A stretch of 17,985 nt of DNA, taken from positions 1-17,985 of the forward strand of contig CABSLJ010000033.1 of NCBI GenBank assembly GCA_902478455.1, read 5' to 3'. Origin of the DNA: an uncultured Oscillospiraceae bacterium (GTDB taxonomy: Bacteria > Bacillota > Clostridia > Oscillospirales > Acutalibacteraceae). Shown one piece after another: positions 8,467-17,200 of the stretch. Each line of letters begins with the position of its first letter. Within the stretch, counting starts at the first letter, position 1. The translations under genes were made by a program, and so were the position numbers. The notes beneath the pieces were generated by a model, which was given only the letters and a program-made list of their open reading frames with translations, was not told where the DNA came from and did not search any database.

Positions 8467-8529
8467 GGTTTTCTCTCCGAAACAATATCTAAACCGCACA
8501 AAAAACACATTTTAATCCTCCTTTGTTTT

Positions 8530-8538
8530 TGATATAAT
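8530..8538 (+). promoter_or_regulatory. Extended -10 promoter for the transporter operon
   Basis: TG at 8530-8531, one base, then a perfect TATAAT at 8533-8538. The -35 position is poor (TTTTAA at 8510-8515 with a 17-base gap), which suits an activator-dependent promoter. The start of transcription would be near 8545, about 87 bases before the first permease gene. Confidence 0.65.
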
Positions 8539-8631
8539 TATCAACGAAAAGAAACATGCCGCAGAAAAGCCGCCGGCTTTTCCAGAAACTGACCAGACAG
8601 ATGGACCCGCGGCAAAGGGAGGAAACCGTTC

Positions 8632-9567
8632 ATGACAATCAAATCGGGGAGGAATGGGTCCCGTATCTTAAAACAAATGCGCAACGACTGGCTGCTGTAT
8701 CTGCTGCTGCTGCCGGTGCTCGCATGGTACATCATCTTCTGCTATCTTCCTATGGCGGGCGTCACCCTCGCCTTCAAGGACTTCAGCTTCAAGGGCGGTC
8801 TGTGGGGCAGCCCCTGGATCGGGATGGACAATTTCATCAAAATGTTCAGCGACCCGCTCTTCCTGCGCGCCACCAAAAACACCATCATTTTCAGCCTGGG
8901 GCGCATCGCTTTTCAGACTCCCTGCGCCATCCTGCTGGCGGTCGCGCTCAACGAAATGCGTTTTAGCAAATCCAAAAAAGCCATACAGACCATCGTCACC
9001 TTTCCCCACTTCATTTCCTGGGTGGTCCTCTCCGGTATGCTGATCAACCTCTTCGGCTCCACCGGCGTTGTCAATCAGATTTTAGGTACGCTGGGGATGG
9101 GGAGCATTTCCCCCATCACGGCCTCCGGTCAATTCCGGGCTTTCATCTGGCTTTCTGGCATCTGGAAGGAGGTCGGCTGGGATTCCATCATCTATCTGGC
9201 GGCGATTACCTCCATCGACCCCGGCCTTTACGAGGCCGGCGCGGTGGACGGCGCCAACCGACTGCAGAGAATCTGGCACATCACCCTGCCGGGCATCCGC
9301 AGCACCATCTGCATCATGCTCATTCTCGCGGTCGGCGCTATTCTGACAAACGGAGGTTTTGATCAAATCTTCAACCTGTATTCTTCCCCCGTCTACAATG
9401 TGGCGGACACGCTGGACACCTACGTATTCCGTGAGTCCTTCATCACCGGCGGTCTCGACTACGGCTACACCACCGCCATAGGCCTTTTCAAATCGGTCAT
9501 CGGCATTGTCATGCTCACCGTCTGCAATAAAATTGTCACCAAGGCCGGCGAGAACGGATTGTTCTGA
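8632..9567 (+). CDS. ABC sugar transporter permease, LplB type
   Basis: 311 residues. ATG 8632 has AGGGAGG at 8616-8622, 9 bases before it. The protein has about six membrane helices (near 20-45, 82-108, 119-143, 168-190, 225-243, 281-305). The EAA loop that docks the ATPase starts at E201 (EAGAVDGANRLQRIWHITLP). The WLLYLLLLPVLAWYIIFCYLP start and WIGMDNF after the first helix are typical of the LplB group, which imports complex or oligomeric sugars in Firmicutes. It is the first gene of the transporter operon, 37 bases before the second permease. Substrate is not visible from the sequence. Confidence 0.93.
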   Translation: MTIKSGRNGSRILKQMRNDWLLYLLLLPVLAWYIIFCYLPMAGVTLAFKDFSFKGGLWGSPWIGMDNFIKMFSDPLFLRATKNTIIFSLGRIAFQTPCAILLAVALNEMRFSKSKKAIQTIVTFPHFISWVVLSGMLINLFGSTGVVNQILGTLGMGSISPITASGQFRAFIWLSGIWKEVGWDSIIYLAAITSIDPGLYEAGAVDGANRLQRIWHITLPGIRSTICIMLILAVGAILTNGGFDQIFNLYSSPVYNVADTLDTYVFRESFITGGLDYGYTTAIGLFKSVIGIVMLTVCNKIVTKAGENGLF

Positions 9568-9604
9568 TCCGCATTTGAAATTGGAGAATAGGGAAGGTCT
9601 TACT

Positions 9605-10507
9605 ATGAAACAAAAAGCATTGAAGAAAACACGCTTTTCCAAGGTCACGGCGTTCGACGTGGTTCTGCTCGTCGTCCTCGGCCTTCTGGCTTTAATCACA
9701 CTGTATCCGTTTTACCAGGTGCTGATCATATCCATATCCAACACCGTGGCCTATGCGAAGCACCCGCTGTACATCATCCCTTATGTGTTCGACCCCATCG
9801 GCTACCAGACGATCTTCAAGGACCCCAGCTTCTACTCCTCGCTTGGAGTGACCCTCTTCGTCACCGTCGTCGGCACCGCCGTGAACATGATTCTCTCCAT
9901 GTTCGGCGCTTACGCGCTCTCCCGGAAAACCCTCATCGGCCGCAATCTCTTCCTGGGACTGATCCTCTTTACTATGCTTTTCAGCGGGGGCGTCATTCCG
10001 ACCTATCTAGTCACCAAGGACCTGGGGCTGGTCAACAACATCTGGGTCATGGTTCTGCCCTCTGCCATCAGTACATACTACCTGATCATCATGAAGAACT
10101 ACTTTGTGTCGCTGCCCGCAAGCCTGCTGGAGGCAGCCAAGCTCGACGGCGCGAATGAGTTCACCATTCTGGTAAAGATCATCATTCCCATCTCCATGCC
10201 CTTCGTGGCCACCTTCTTCCTCTTCTATGCCGTGGAGCGCTGGAACGAATGGTATCAGGCTTATCTCTACATCAACAAGACCGACATTCAGCCCCTGCAG
10301 ATTTATCTGCGCAATGTGCTCATCAGCATGAGCAACAACCTCTCTTCGATTGCAAAGCAGATGCTGCAGGGCCACACGCAAAAGGTCAGCACCCAGGCCA
10401 TCCAGATGGCGACCATCGTCGTCACCACCGTGCCGATTATCTGTGTCTATCCCTTTGTGCAGAAGCACTTTGTCAAGGGCGTTATGATCGGCGGCATCAA
10501 GGAATAA
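9605..10507 (+). CDS. ABC sugar transporter permease, YtcP/CarB type
   Basis: 300 residues. ATG 9605 is chosen because AGGGAAGG at 9590-9597 lies 7 bases before it; an upstream in-frame start at 9506 falls inside the first permease. The EAA loop begins at E176 (EAAKLDGANEFTILVKIIIP). About six membrane helices are seen, the first near 22-45. The ending VKGVMIGGIKE is the usual end of this group. It pairs with the preceding permease to form the membrane channel. The stop codon forms part of a short hairpin before the binding-protein gene. Confidence 0.93.
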   Translation: MKQKALKKTRFSKVTAFDVVLLVVLGLLALITLYPFYQVLIISISNTVAYAKHPLYIIPYVFDPIGYQTIFKDPSFYSSLGVTLFVTVVGTAVNMILSMFGAYALSRKTLIGRNLFLGLILFTMLFSGGVIPTYLVTKDLGLVNNIWVMVLPSAISTYYLIIMKNYFVSLPASLLEAAKLDGANEFTILVKIIIPISMPFVATFFLFYAVERWNEWYQAYLYINKTDIQPLQIYLRNVLISMSNNLSSIAKQMLQGHTQKVSTQAIQMATIVVTTVPIICVYPFVQKHFVKGVMIGGIKE

Positions 10508-10524
10508 AACGCTCCGGCGTTTTA
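10505..10524 (+). other. Short hairpin between the second permease and the binding protein
   Basis: TAAAACGC (10505-10512) pairs with GCGTTTTA (10517-10524) around TCCG. The permease stop codon is inside the left arm. With only four T and no clear run after the stem it is a weak terminator at best. It may protect or separate the downstream binding-protein message, which is commonly needed in larger amounts than the permeases. Role is inferred. Confidence 0.45.
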
Positions 10525-10549
10525 GAATAACAAACAGGAGGAAATCGAA

Positions 10550-12184
10550 ATGAAACTAGCAAAAAGGTTCTTAGCACTGTTCCTTTGCCTGGCATGCCTG
10601 GCCATGGTCATGGCCGGCTGCGGCAACACTGAGACCCCCTCTTCCTCGGCGGCGCCCGAATCGACGGGCGAATCCCAGGCGGAGGAATCCAAGCCTTCGA
10701 ACGAAGAGCATCTGACCATCTCCGTCGGCTACTGGGACGTGGAAGCCGCGCTGGCCAACCGCGAGACCGACACTGTACTCAAAACCATCGAAGAAAAGTT
10801 CAACGTGACCTTTGAACCCGTCAACGTGACCTGGGACGACTACGGCCAGAAATTCCAGCTGTGGGCTTCCAGCGACTCGCTGCCCGACATCTTCGCCAGC
10901 GACGTCAGAACCACCTCCACTTTCGCCGAATGGGCCAACGACGGCCTCCTGCGCGAAATTCCCGAGGACCTCTCCGCTTATCCCAATCTGCAAAACTATG
11001 TCAAGGACAATCCCGAGACGGACACTTGCATGGTAAACGGCAAAATGTACTGCCTTTTCCGTCAGACCTACACCGAGCAGGCCGAGACTGTGGAAGACCG
11101 TTCCATTGTCTACCGCTGGGACCTTGCCCAGGCGGCCGGCGTTGAAAAGGAACCCACCAACTGGCAGGAATTCCAGGAGATGATCCAGGCCATCATTGAG
11201 GCTGACCCTGAGGGCAAGAACATCCAGGGCATGACTGCCTGCGGCGCTGACTTCCCCGTGGGCGTGTTCTTTACCTACAGCATGCCGGCGGCCGTTGTCG
11301 GCGGCAACACCTTCCGCTGGGTGGACAACGGAGACGGCACCTATGTTCCCGCCTATTTTGCCGGCGAAAACCTGGGCGACGACGCGCTCGCAACCTGGGA
11401 GCTGCTGCGCGGTATGTATGAGGACGGCACCATCGAAGCCGATATCGCCCTCGGCACCACCGAGACGGCCTACAACAAATTCCTCAACGGCCAGTGCGCC
11501 GCCATGCTCGCCACCGGCTTTGCCGGTCCTTGGGACGGCATGATTCAGTACTGGGAAGAGGTCCACGGCACCAATTACACCGACGCCGTCAAGTGCCTTG
11601 ACCTGATGCCCAGCGTGGACGGAAACACCTACTACTGGATGTGGGATTACGCGTGGAGCGAATCCTACTTCTCCTCCAAGGTGGACGACGAGAAGTTCGA
11701 CCGCATTCTGCAAATCTACGACTATCTGCTGTCTGAGGAAGGCATGCTGCTCAGCCGCTACGGCGTTGAGGGCGAAACCTACGAAATCATCGACGACAAG
11801 TACATCCAGGAAAGCCCCGACCTGAGAACCACCTTCCCCAGCATCAATCTCTTCCACGACCTTGCTGCGTGGACGCCTCCCGGAGAGCCCTATGAGTACG
11901 TTTCCCTCGTTCCCGAGGACATTCAGGCCATCTGCGACGCCCGCGTCGAAGCGGCCCGCAACGCCGACGTCCCCGAATTCGACACCCGCTACACCGACAT
12001 CTTCGTCTCCCTTGGCAGCGAGTTCGGTCTAACTCTGGCCGATGATCTGATGACCATCATGACCGGCGACCGCCCCGTTGCGGAGATGTGGCAGGAGATC
12101 ATCGACGGCTACAAATCCCAAGGGCTGGAGGATTACATCCAGCAGGTGAATGATAAAGCGGAAGAGCTGGGCTACAAAGATTAA
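10550..12184 (+). CDS. Extracellular sugar-binding lipoprotein of the ABC transporter
   Basis: 544 residues. ATG 10550 has a perfect AGGAGG at 10536-10541, 8 bases before it. The start is a lipoprotein signal: KLAKR, a hydrophobic core, then the lipobox MAGC with lipid-bearing C24. A Ser/Glu/Pro-rich linker runs to about residue 53, and the mature domain begins LTISVGYWD. The length and the pattern (TNWQEFQEMI, FLNGQCAAML, MWDYAWSES, LSEEGMLLSRYG) fit the large family-1 binding proteins of LplA type. Many Trp and Tyr residues could stack on sugar rings. It should be anchored on the outer face of the membrane and deliver ligand to the two permeases. The ligand is unknown; oligosaccharide is most likely. 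Confidence 0.93.
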   Translation: MKLAKRFLALFLCLACLAMVMAGCGNTETPSSSAAPESTGESQAEESKPSNEEHLTISVGYWDVEAALANRETDTVLKTIEEKFNVTFEPVNVTWDDYGQKFQLWASSDSLPDIFASDVRTTSTFAEWANDGLLREIPEDLSAYPNLQNYVKDNPETDTCMVNGKMYCLFRQTYTEQAETVEDRSIVYRWDLAQAAGVEKEPTNWQEFQEMIQAIIEADPEGKNIQGMTACGADFPVGVFFTYSMPAAVVGGNTFRWVDNGDGTYVPAYFAGENLGDDALATWELLRGMYEDGTIEADIALGTTETAYNKFLNGQCAAMLATGFAGPWDGMIQYWEEVHGTNYTDAVKCLDLMPSVDGNTYYWMWDYAWSESYFSSKVDDEKFDRILQIYDYLLSEEGMLLSRYGVEGETYEIIDDKYIQESPDLRTTFPSINLFHDLAAWTPPGEPYEYVSLVPEDIQAICDARVEAARNADVPEFDTRYTDIFVSLGSEFGLTLADDLMTIMTGDRPVAEMWQEIIDGYKSQGLEDYIQQVNDKAEELGYKD

Positions 12185-12230
12185 TTTGCACGATTTTCTG
12201 CGCGCGTAAAGGCGCGTGAATTGCCAGCAG

Positions 12231-12262
12231 GGCGCGGACCGCAGTATCTTACGGTCCGCGCC
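12231..12262 (+). other. GC-rich hairpin downstream of the binding-protein gene
   Basis: GGCGCGGACCG (12231-12241) and CGGTCCGCGCC (12252-12262) form an uninterrupted 11-base stem with a 10-base loop. No T-run follows (the next bases are AGCGCATT), so it is not a standard intrinsic terminator. It may protect the 3' end of the transporter message or cause partial termination before the GH123-like gene. The rest of 12185-12426 shows no gene and no convincing promoter. Confidence 0.6.
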
Positions 12263-12426
12263 AGCGCATTCCAAAAACAGACAGTCCGGGAAAACAACGC
12301 GAAAGGAAGCGTAGGACCGGCTCACATCCGCACCCCGGCAGCCGCTACAGAGGTGGTTTGCGCGTAAACGGCATCCTTTTTTAATCCCGGCGATTATTTT
12401 TTGATGGTTTGGGGAGACACAAACAC

Positions 12427-14088
12427 ATGGAAACACCTTCTTTTCAAGGCGTGCTCACCGCGCGCGAGGAATTTCTTTACCCGGATACGCCGTTGTCCGT
12501 TCTGCCGTCCCGGCTGGAGCTTTCCATGCCGCGCAACGGCCGTCCGGGCATACAGCTTCTCCTTCAAACGGACGCGAAGGAGGTCTCCCTTTCCCTTTCC
12601 GGGGAAGGGTTTTCCCCGGAATGGTTCCGGATGCTCTCCGTTCCGGTAGAATACAACACGGGGGACGGAACCGAACAGGGCGGCGCGATGGTTCTGGAAA
12701 AGCGGCCGGAGCGCAAGCCCGATTACGCGGTCAGGCTGGCGCCCTTTTGGGTGTATGACTGTCTGCAGCCCGCTCCCGGCGGCTGTATGCCGGCGGAAAA
12801 CGGACGAATCGCCTGCTATTTCTGCCTGGCGCCGCAGCCCGATCTTCAGCCGGGCGAGCATCGCCTGACGCTGCGGGCGCAGTGCGGAGGAGCGGTCTAC
12901 GCCTGCGAGCTGACCGTCCGGGTGTACAGCGTCCTCATCCCGCAGGACATCTTCCCGGTGACCAACTGGTTCAGCCTGGATGCCATCCGCCGGTTCCATC
13001 ACGTGGAGGACGGCACCGCGGAATACTATGAGATGGTGCGAAAGTACGCCCGCGCCATGCGTCGGATCCATCAGACGATGTTTTACCTAGAGCTGGATGG
13101 CGCCTGCGTCGTCTCCCGCGCGCCGTACCGCTTTGATTTCAGCTATCTGCGCCCGCTGATTGAATGCTTTTTCGATGAAGGCATGAAAACCCTCGAGCTC
13201 GGTCCGCTGCTCAGCCGCGGCTTTTTGCCAGACGGCATGCCGGACATGTATACCGACAGCTTCAAATGCGCCGCCGCGCCGGATGTTGCAGTCGATTCGC
13301 CCGAGGGCTATGCCCTGATGAACGAATTCGTAAAGACCCTGGCGGCCTTTCTGCGGGACAACGGCTGGGACGACCGCGTGGTCTTCCACATCCACGATGA
13401 ACCGGATATCCACTACAGGGACGACCACACCCTGCAGGCGCGCAGAACGCAATATCTGCTGACGGCGGGGATTCTGCGAAAACATCTCCCCAATGTGCGC
13501 GTCATTGAAGCGGTGGAATCTACCGCTTTCCGCGGCGGCGTGGACATCTGGGTACCGGTCACGGCGAGCTATGAACGCCAGAAGGCGGCGTTTGACCAAC
13601 TGACTGCTTTGGGCGAGCCGGTTTGGACCTACGTCTGCTGCACGCCCGAGGGTCATTGGCTCAACCGTTTTCTGGACTTCGCCCTCCTCAGGGGACGCCT
13701 GATCTTCTGGGGCTGTGCCGCCAACCGTCTGGCGGGCTTTTTGCACTGGGGGTTCAACCAGTTCCAGCTCGGCATGAATCCCTTTGAGGGAACGAGCTGC
13801 CCCAACCACACGGGCATCGGCACCAACTTTCCCTGCGGGGACAGCTTCCTCGTCTACCCCGGTGCGGACGGCCCCTGGCCCGGCATGCGTATGGAAGCGG
13901 CCCGCCGCGGCGCCGAGGACGCCGCGCTGCTGTGGCTGCTGCGCGAGAGCGACGAGGCGGCGCATGACCAGCTGGTCGCACAGGTTTTTACAAACAATCA
14001 GGAATACAGCGACGACCCGCAGCTCTTTGAGGACGTCTATGACGAGCTGCTGCGGCTTTTATCCCGCCTTTGGCAGGCCAAGTGTTAA
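12427..14088 (+). CDS. GH123-like (DUF4091) glycoside hydrolase, cytoplasmic
   Basis: 553 residues. ATG 12427 is preferred, with GGGGAG at 12411-12416 ten bases before it; a TTG at 12409 would add 6 residues but overlaps that ribosome site. Residues about 1-170 are a beta-sandwich like the N-terminal domain of GH123. The catalytic domain begins near VLIPQDIFPVTNWF and reaches the end. FHIHDEPDIHY carries D324-E325, the place of the Asp-Glu pair that gives substrate-assisted catalysis in GH123 beta-N-acetylgalactosaminidases. Further family-like parts are VDIWVPVTASY, WTYVCCTPEG, GFLHWGFNQF, SFLVYPGADGPWPGMRME and RRGAEDAALLWLL. No signal peptide is present, unlike some known GH123 enzymes, so it should act on imported sugar. 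Release of terminal beta-GalNAc is the best guess, but many DUF4091 proteins are untested and other hexosaminides are possible. Confidence 0.88.
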   Translation: METPSFQGVLTAREEFLYPDTPLSVLPSRLELSMPRNGRPGIQLLLQTDAKEVSLSLSGEGFSPEWFRMLSVPVEYNTGDGTEQGGAMVLEKRPERKPDYAVRLAPFWVYDCLQPAPGGCMPAENGRIACYFCLAPQPDLQPGEHRLTLRAQCGGAVYACELTVRVYSVLIPQDIFPVTNWFSLDAIRRFHHVEDGTAEYYEMVRKYARAMRRIHQTMFYLELDGACVVSRAPYRFDFSYLRPLIECFFDEGMKTLELGPLLSRGFLPDGMPDMYTDSFKCAAAPDVAVDSPEGYALMNEFVKTLAAFLRDNGWDDRVVFHIHDEPDIHYRDDHTLQARRTQYLLTAGILRKHLPNVRVIEAVESTAFRGGVDIWVPVTASYERQKAAFDQLTALGEPVWTYVCCTPEGHWLNRFLDFALLRGRLIFWGCAANRLAGFLHWGFNQFQLGMNPFEGTSCPNHTGIGTNFPCGDSFLVYPGADGPWPGMRMEAARRGAEDAALLWLLRESDEAAHDQLVAQVFTNNQEYSDDPQLFEDVYDELLRLLSRLWQAKC

Positions 14089-14268
14089 CCCGCGGTCTTA
14101 CAGCAATCCGGCACTCTCAGAAAGCGCACCGGCCAAAATCCGGGCCGATATCTCTTAGGAAGGTCTGTTCCTTTCGCCTTACAAGGATTGCCATTTTTTA
14201 ATGTCAGGCGGAAGGCCAAAAAAGGAACACAAACGTTTAAGGTATGGATTAAGAGAGGAGATCGTTTT

Positions 14269-17200
14269 ATGCGCAATCATCCGTTCTGGGCACGACTTCT
14301 GTCACTCACTCTCGGCTTGCTGCTGCTGTTCTCCTGTGTTGGCGCGGCGTTCGCGGCCGATCCCCCCGGCAACTCACTGGAGGGTCTCACCGAGCCGGAC
14401 AGTCCGTGGGATCATTTTCCCGACACTTCCGGCTTGGATACCAACAAGCTGCAAACCTATACCCCTTCCGGCAACTGGGCTTTTGCTCAGGCTCCAACCG
14501 GAACGACAAGCTTTGCCGAATTGACAGATTTGTATTACATCCCCAACTATGATACTTGGGCCGTCTCGGCCGGTATTGAAGCTGCCGGCGGTCCGGGCGC
14601 GATACGTTGGGTCGGCGCTCATTTTCACAACGACAGGCGCATCCATCTCAGCGGCGGCTATATGCCGACGATGATCTATACGGCCCCTGAAACGGGAACC
14701 ATCCGAATTTCCGCAACCGATCCCATCTGGGTGGACTGGTGGAAGCAAGGCCCCAACGGCGTGCGGATTGCCGTCTATAAGTCCAACCAGCACGGTGCGG
14801 TTATCCCCGTCTGGCCGGTGGGCGAGCGCTGGCAGCTCTTAGGCGGCAGTGAAGGCGCGCCCGGCACGCCGGGCAACGAGTACGTTTTCGAGCCGTTTGA
14901 CCTTTGCATTCAGAAGGGCGAAAAGCTCTATTTCGTTCTGGAATCCAACGGAAACGAAGGGGACGACGTCGCCAAGTGGAATCCCTCCGTTTCCTACCTC
15001 AACGATGAGTACGACGCCGCCAACGACCCCGCGCTGGCCATGCCGGAAACATCGGTTATGGCGGACGTCTTCCCTTATGACAGCGCACAGGACAACAACT
15101 ACACCCATGGCAACGGATGGCAGATGAACGCCGCCCGAGGCAATACCTATACCGCCATGAACCATCTGAGCCACAACGACGCCTGGACACAGGCGCGCTA
15201 TTTTGAATCGGACGGCGACGTGGAGGAGGGCGTTGTTCTTTGGGAGCGCGGCGTTATCAAATCCGACTACAACACTGCTGACGGCAACTGGAACAACGAC
15301 GCCATGCATATGTTTCCCGCCGCCGACGGCAACGACGTAGCCTTCACCTACAAAGCGCCCCGGGACGGCGTGTTGAAGCTCAGCTTTGGCGACGCCTCCT
15401 TGGCTCAGGATGCCGCGGGCAACAAGATAGGCCTTGCCGTGTATAAAAACAACGTGCAAATCTGGCCGGAGATGGGCGTCTATACCGTCCAGAGCGACGA
15501 AGGCGGCTGGGCGGAAAAAGCGCTCGGACTGGAAGCTGTAGTTTCCGCCGTACATGCGGGCGATCTGCTACACATCCGGGCATCGCTGATCGAAAGCGTC
15601 GGCGAATACGCCCTCAAGGTTATGCCTGAGGCCGAGTACACCTCCCTGGAGTACGACGAATCACTCGACAAGGAAGCCGAGTTCAACAAGGCGGCAAAAT
15701 ATTCCTACACCGATCAATTCTCCGGCACCCAGGGCCAGGATTGCTGGTGGTATCTCTACGCTCCCATCGGAGAGAACACCGTCATGCAGGTCCCCTATTA
15801 TCAGGACGGCTGCTGGTATGACGGCACCTGGAATTACCTCATCGCCACCATATTTGAGAACGCAGTGACGCCCGGCAGCGAATATGACGCCATTATCGCC
15901 TTCAAAGCGCCCTACACCGGAACGGTCACAACCTACCTGCAGGGCGGAGTCTGGGTTAAGGAGGACGACGGCTCCGGCGACGGCGTGCGCGTCTGGCAGC
16001 AGCTTTCGAGCGACGGCGACGTCCGGGATATCACCGAAGTGACGGAGATCGCCAACGGCGGCGCGAGCGATTTTGAGCCGGTGACCATCGACATCCGAAA
16101 AAATGAGTACATCTACTTCCGCGTCAATCGCGGTGCGGAAAACAACTGGTTCGACGAAACTTACCTCAACCCGGGTGTACAGTATACCAGCATCGATTTT
16201 GACGACCCGGGCATTGAGGAAGGTCCCGCCGCCGAGCGCAAAGAGCCTTCGGTCGGTCACAACCTGGAAGAAGGAATCTTTCCGATGACCGGCCGTGATT
16301 TTGCAGATGCGCAGACTTATTCTCTGACCGCCGCCGAGCTGACGGCCAGAATTCAGGCGGGCGACCTCGAAGAAGGAGCCGTTTATGAAGTGACCGACCA
16401 TCTGAGCCTGTTTTTCAACGGAATCAAGGAAGAAACGGTCTACGATCTTCGGAACATCTGCATCCGTACCTCCCCGAGCGGCTATTCCTACAGCGGAACC
16501 AATCCGGACGCCGAGGGCCGGTATGCGATCTTCCTTGCGAACAACGAGGCTCCCGTGACTCTTCGGAACTTCACGCTGGAGGTAAGCGCATGGGACGGTT
16601 CCGACAAAACGCCCGAAGAGGCGGTAAACACATGGAACTGCGCGGGGCTGACGCTGGAAAAGGTGGAAATCAAGGGAAAGGCGGATTACGCCGTCCACAG
16701 CGTCAACAGCAAGATGGATGCGCAGACCAGCCTCATCAGCTGCCGCATTGAGGGCGCGTTCGGAGAAAGCGCCCTCGCCTTCCACGACAATAGCGAGGGC
16801 AACGCCGCAGCGACTCCGTCGGTAACCGGCAGTTGTATCATCAACACCGACGTGGACGGCAGCGCCATTTACGATATCAACTCCTCGGGCGCTTTCTTGA
16901 TGAACAACGCCCTTTCCGCCGAGGGCACGACCGTGCGACTCGGCTGCAGTGACGCCGTCGTCCAGAACAACAGCATAGAGGGAGACATTTCCCTTGCAAG
17001 CGAAGGCATCCTGCTCAACACACTGATCGCCCTCAATGAGGCGGATATCATGCGTGCCGACGGCAGCGCCCGCAACACCGTCGTACTGATGAACAGCCTT
17101 GAGAGCATCGAGTTAGACGGCGGAAACGGCGTCACGCTGGCGCAGAACAGCGTATCCGGCAATATGTCGGCGCAGAAGGTGGATTACCTGCTGATGCAGG

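Larger units (their letters stand above)
8227..8631. promoter_or_regulatory. AT-rich divergent control region between the kinase and transporter genes
   Basis: This roughly 400-base stretch has no convincing gene. Its centre (about 8311-8545) is clearly richer in A and T than the GC-rich genes on both sides. It holds the start sites for the leftward kinase-regulator pair and the rightward transporter operon, and short repeats that could be regulator sites. The small open frames across it lack ribosome sites and look accidental. Confidence 0.7.

Noticed and set aside
10571..11857. 428-codon open frame on the minus strand
   Set aside because: Fully opposite the binding-lipoprotein gene, which has a perfect ribosome site, a signal peptide and family sequence. 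The reverse frame has none.
12263..12426. Possible riboswitch or small RNA before the GH123-like gene
   Set aside because: Only short imperfect stems can be drawn and no known riboswitch core is recognised.
12394..13965. Two long minus-strand frames (12394-13071 and 13087-13965)
   Set aside because: Both mirror the GH123-like gene and carry no family sequence.
14089..14268. Promoter or terminator between the GH123-like gene and the secreted protein gene
   Set aside because: A 5-base stem at 14130-14147 and several A/T runs are present, but no -35/-10 pair or stem with T-run is convincing.
15661..16785. 374-codon open frame on the minus strand
   Set aside because: Opposite the large secreted protein gene. 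No ribosome site or recognisable domain; a by-product of GC-rich codon use.
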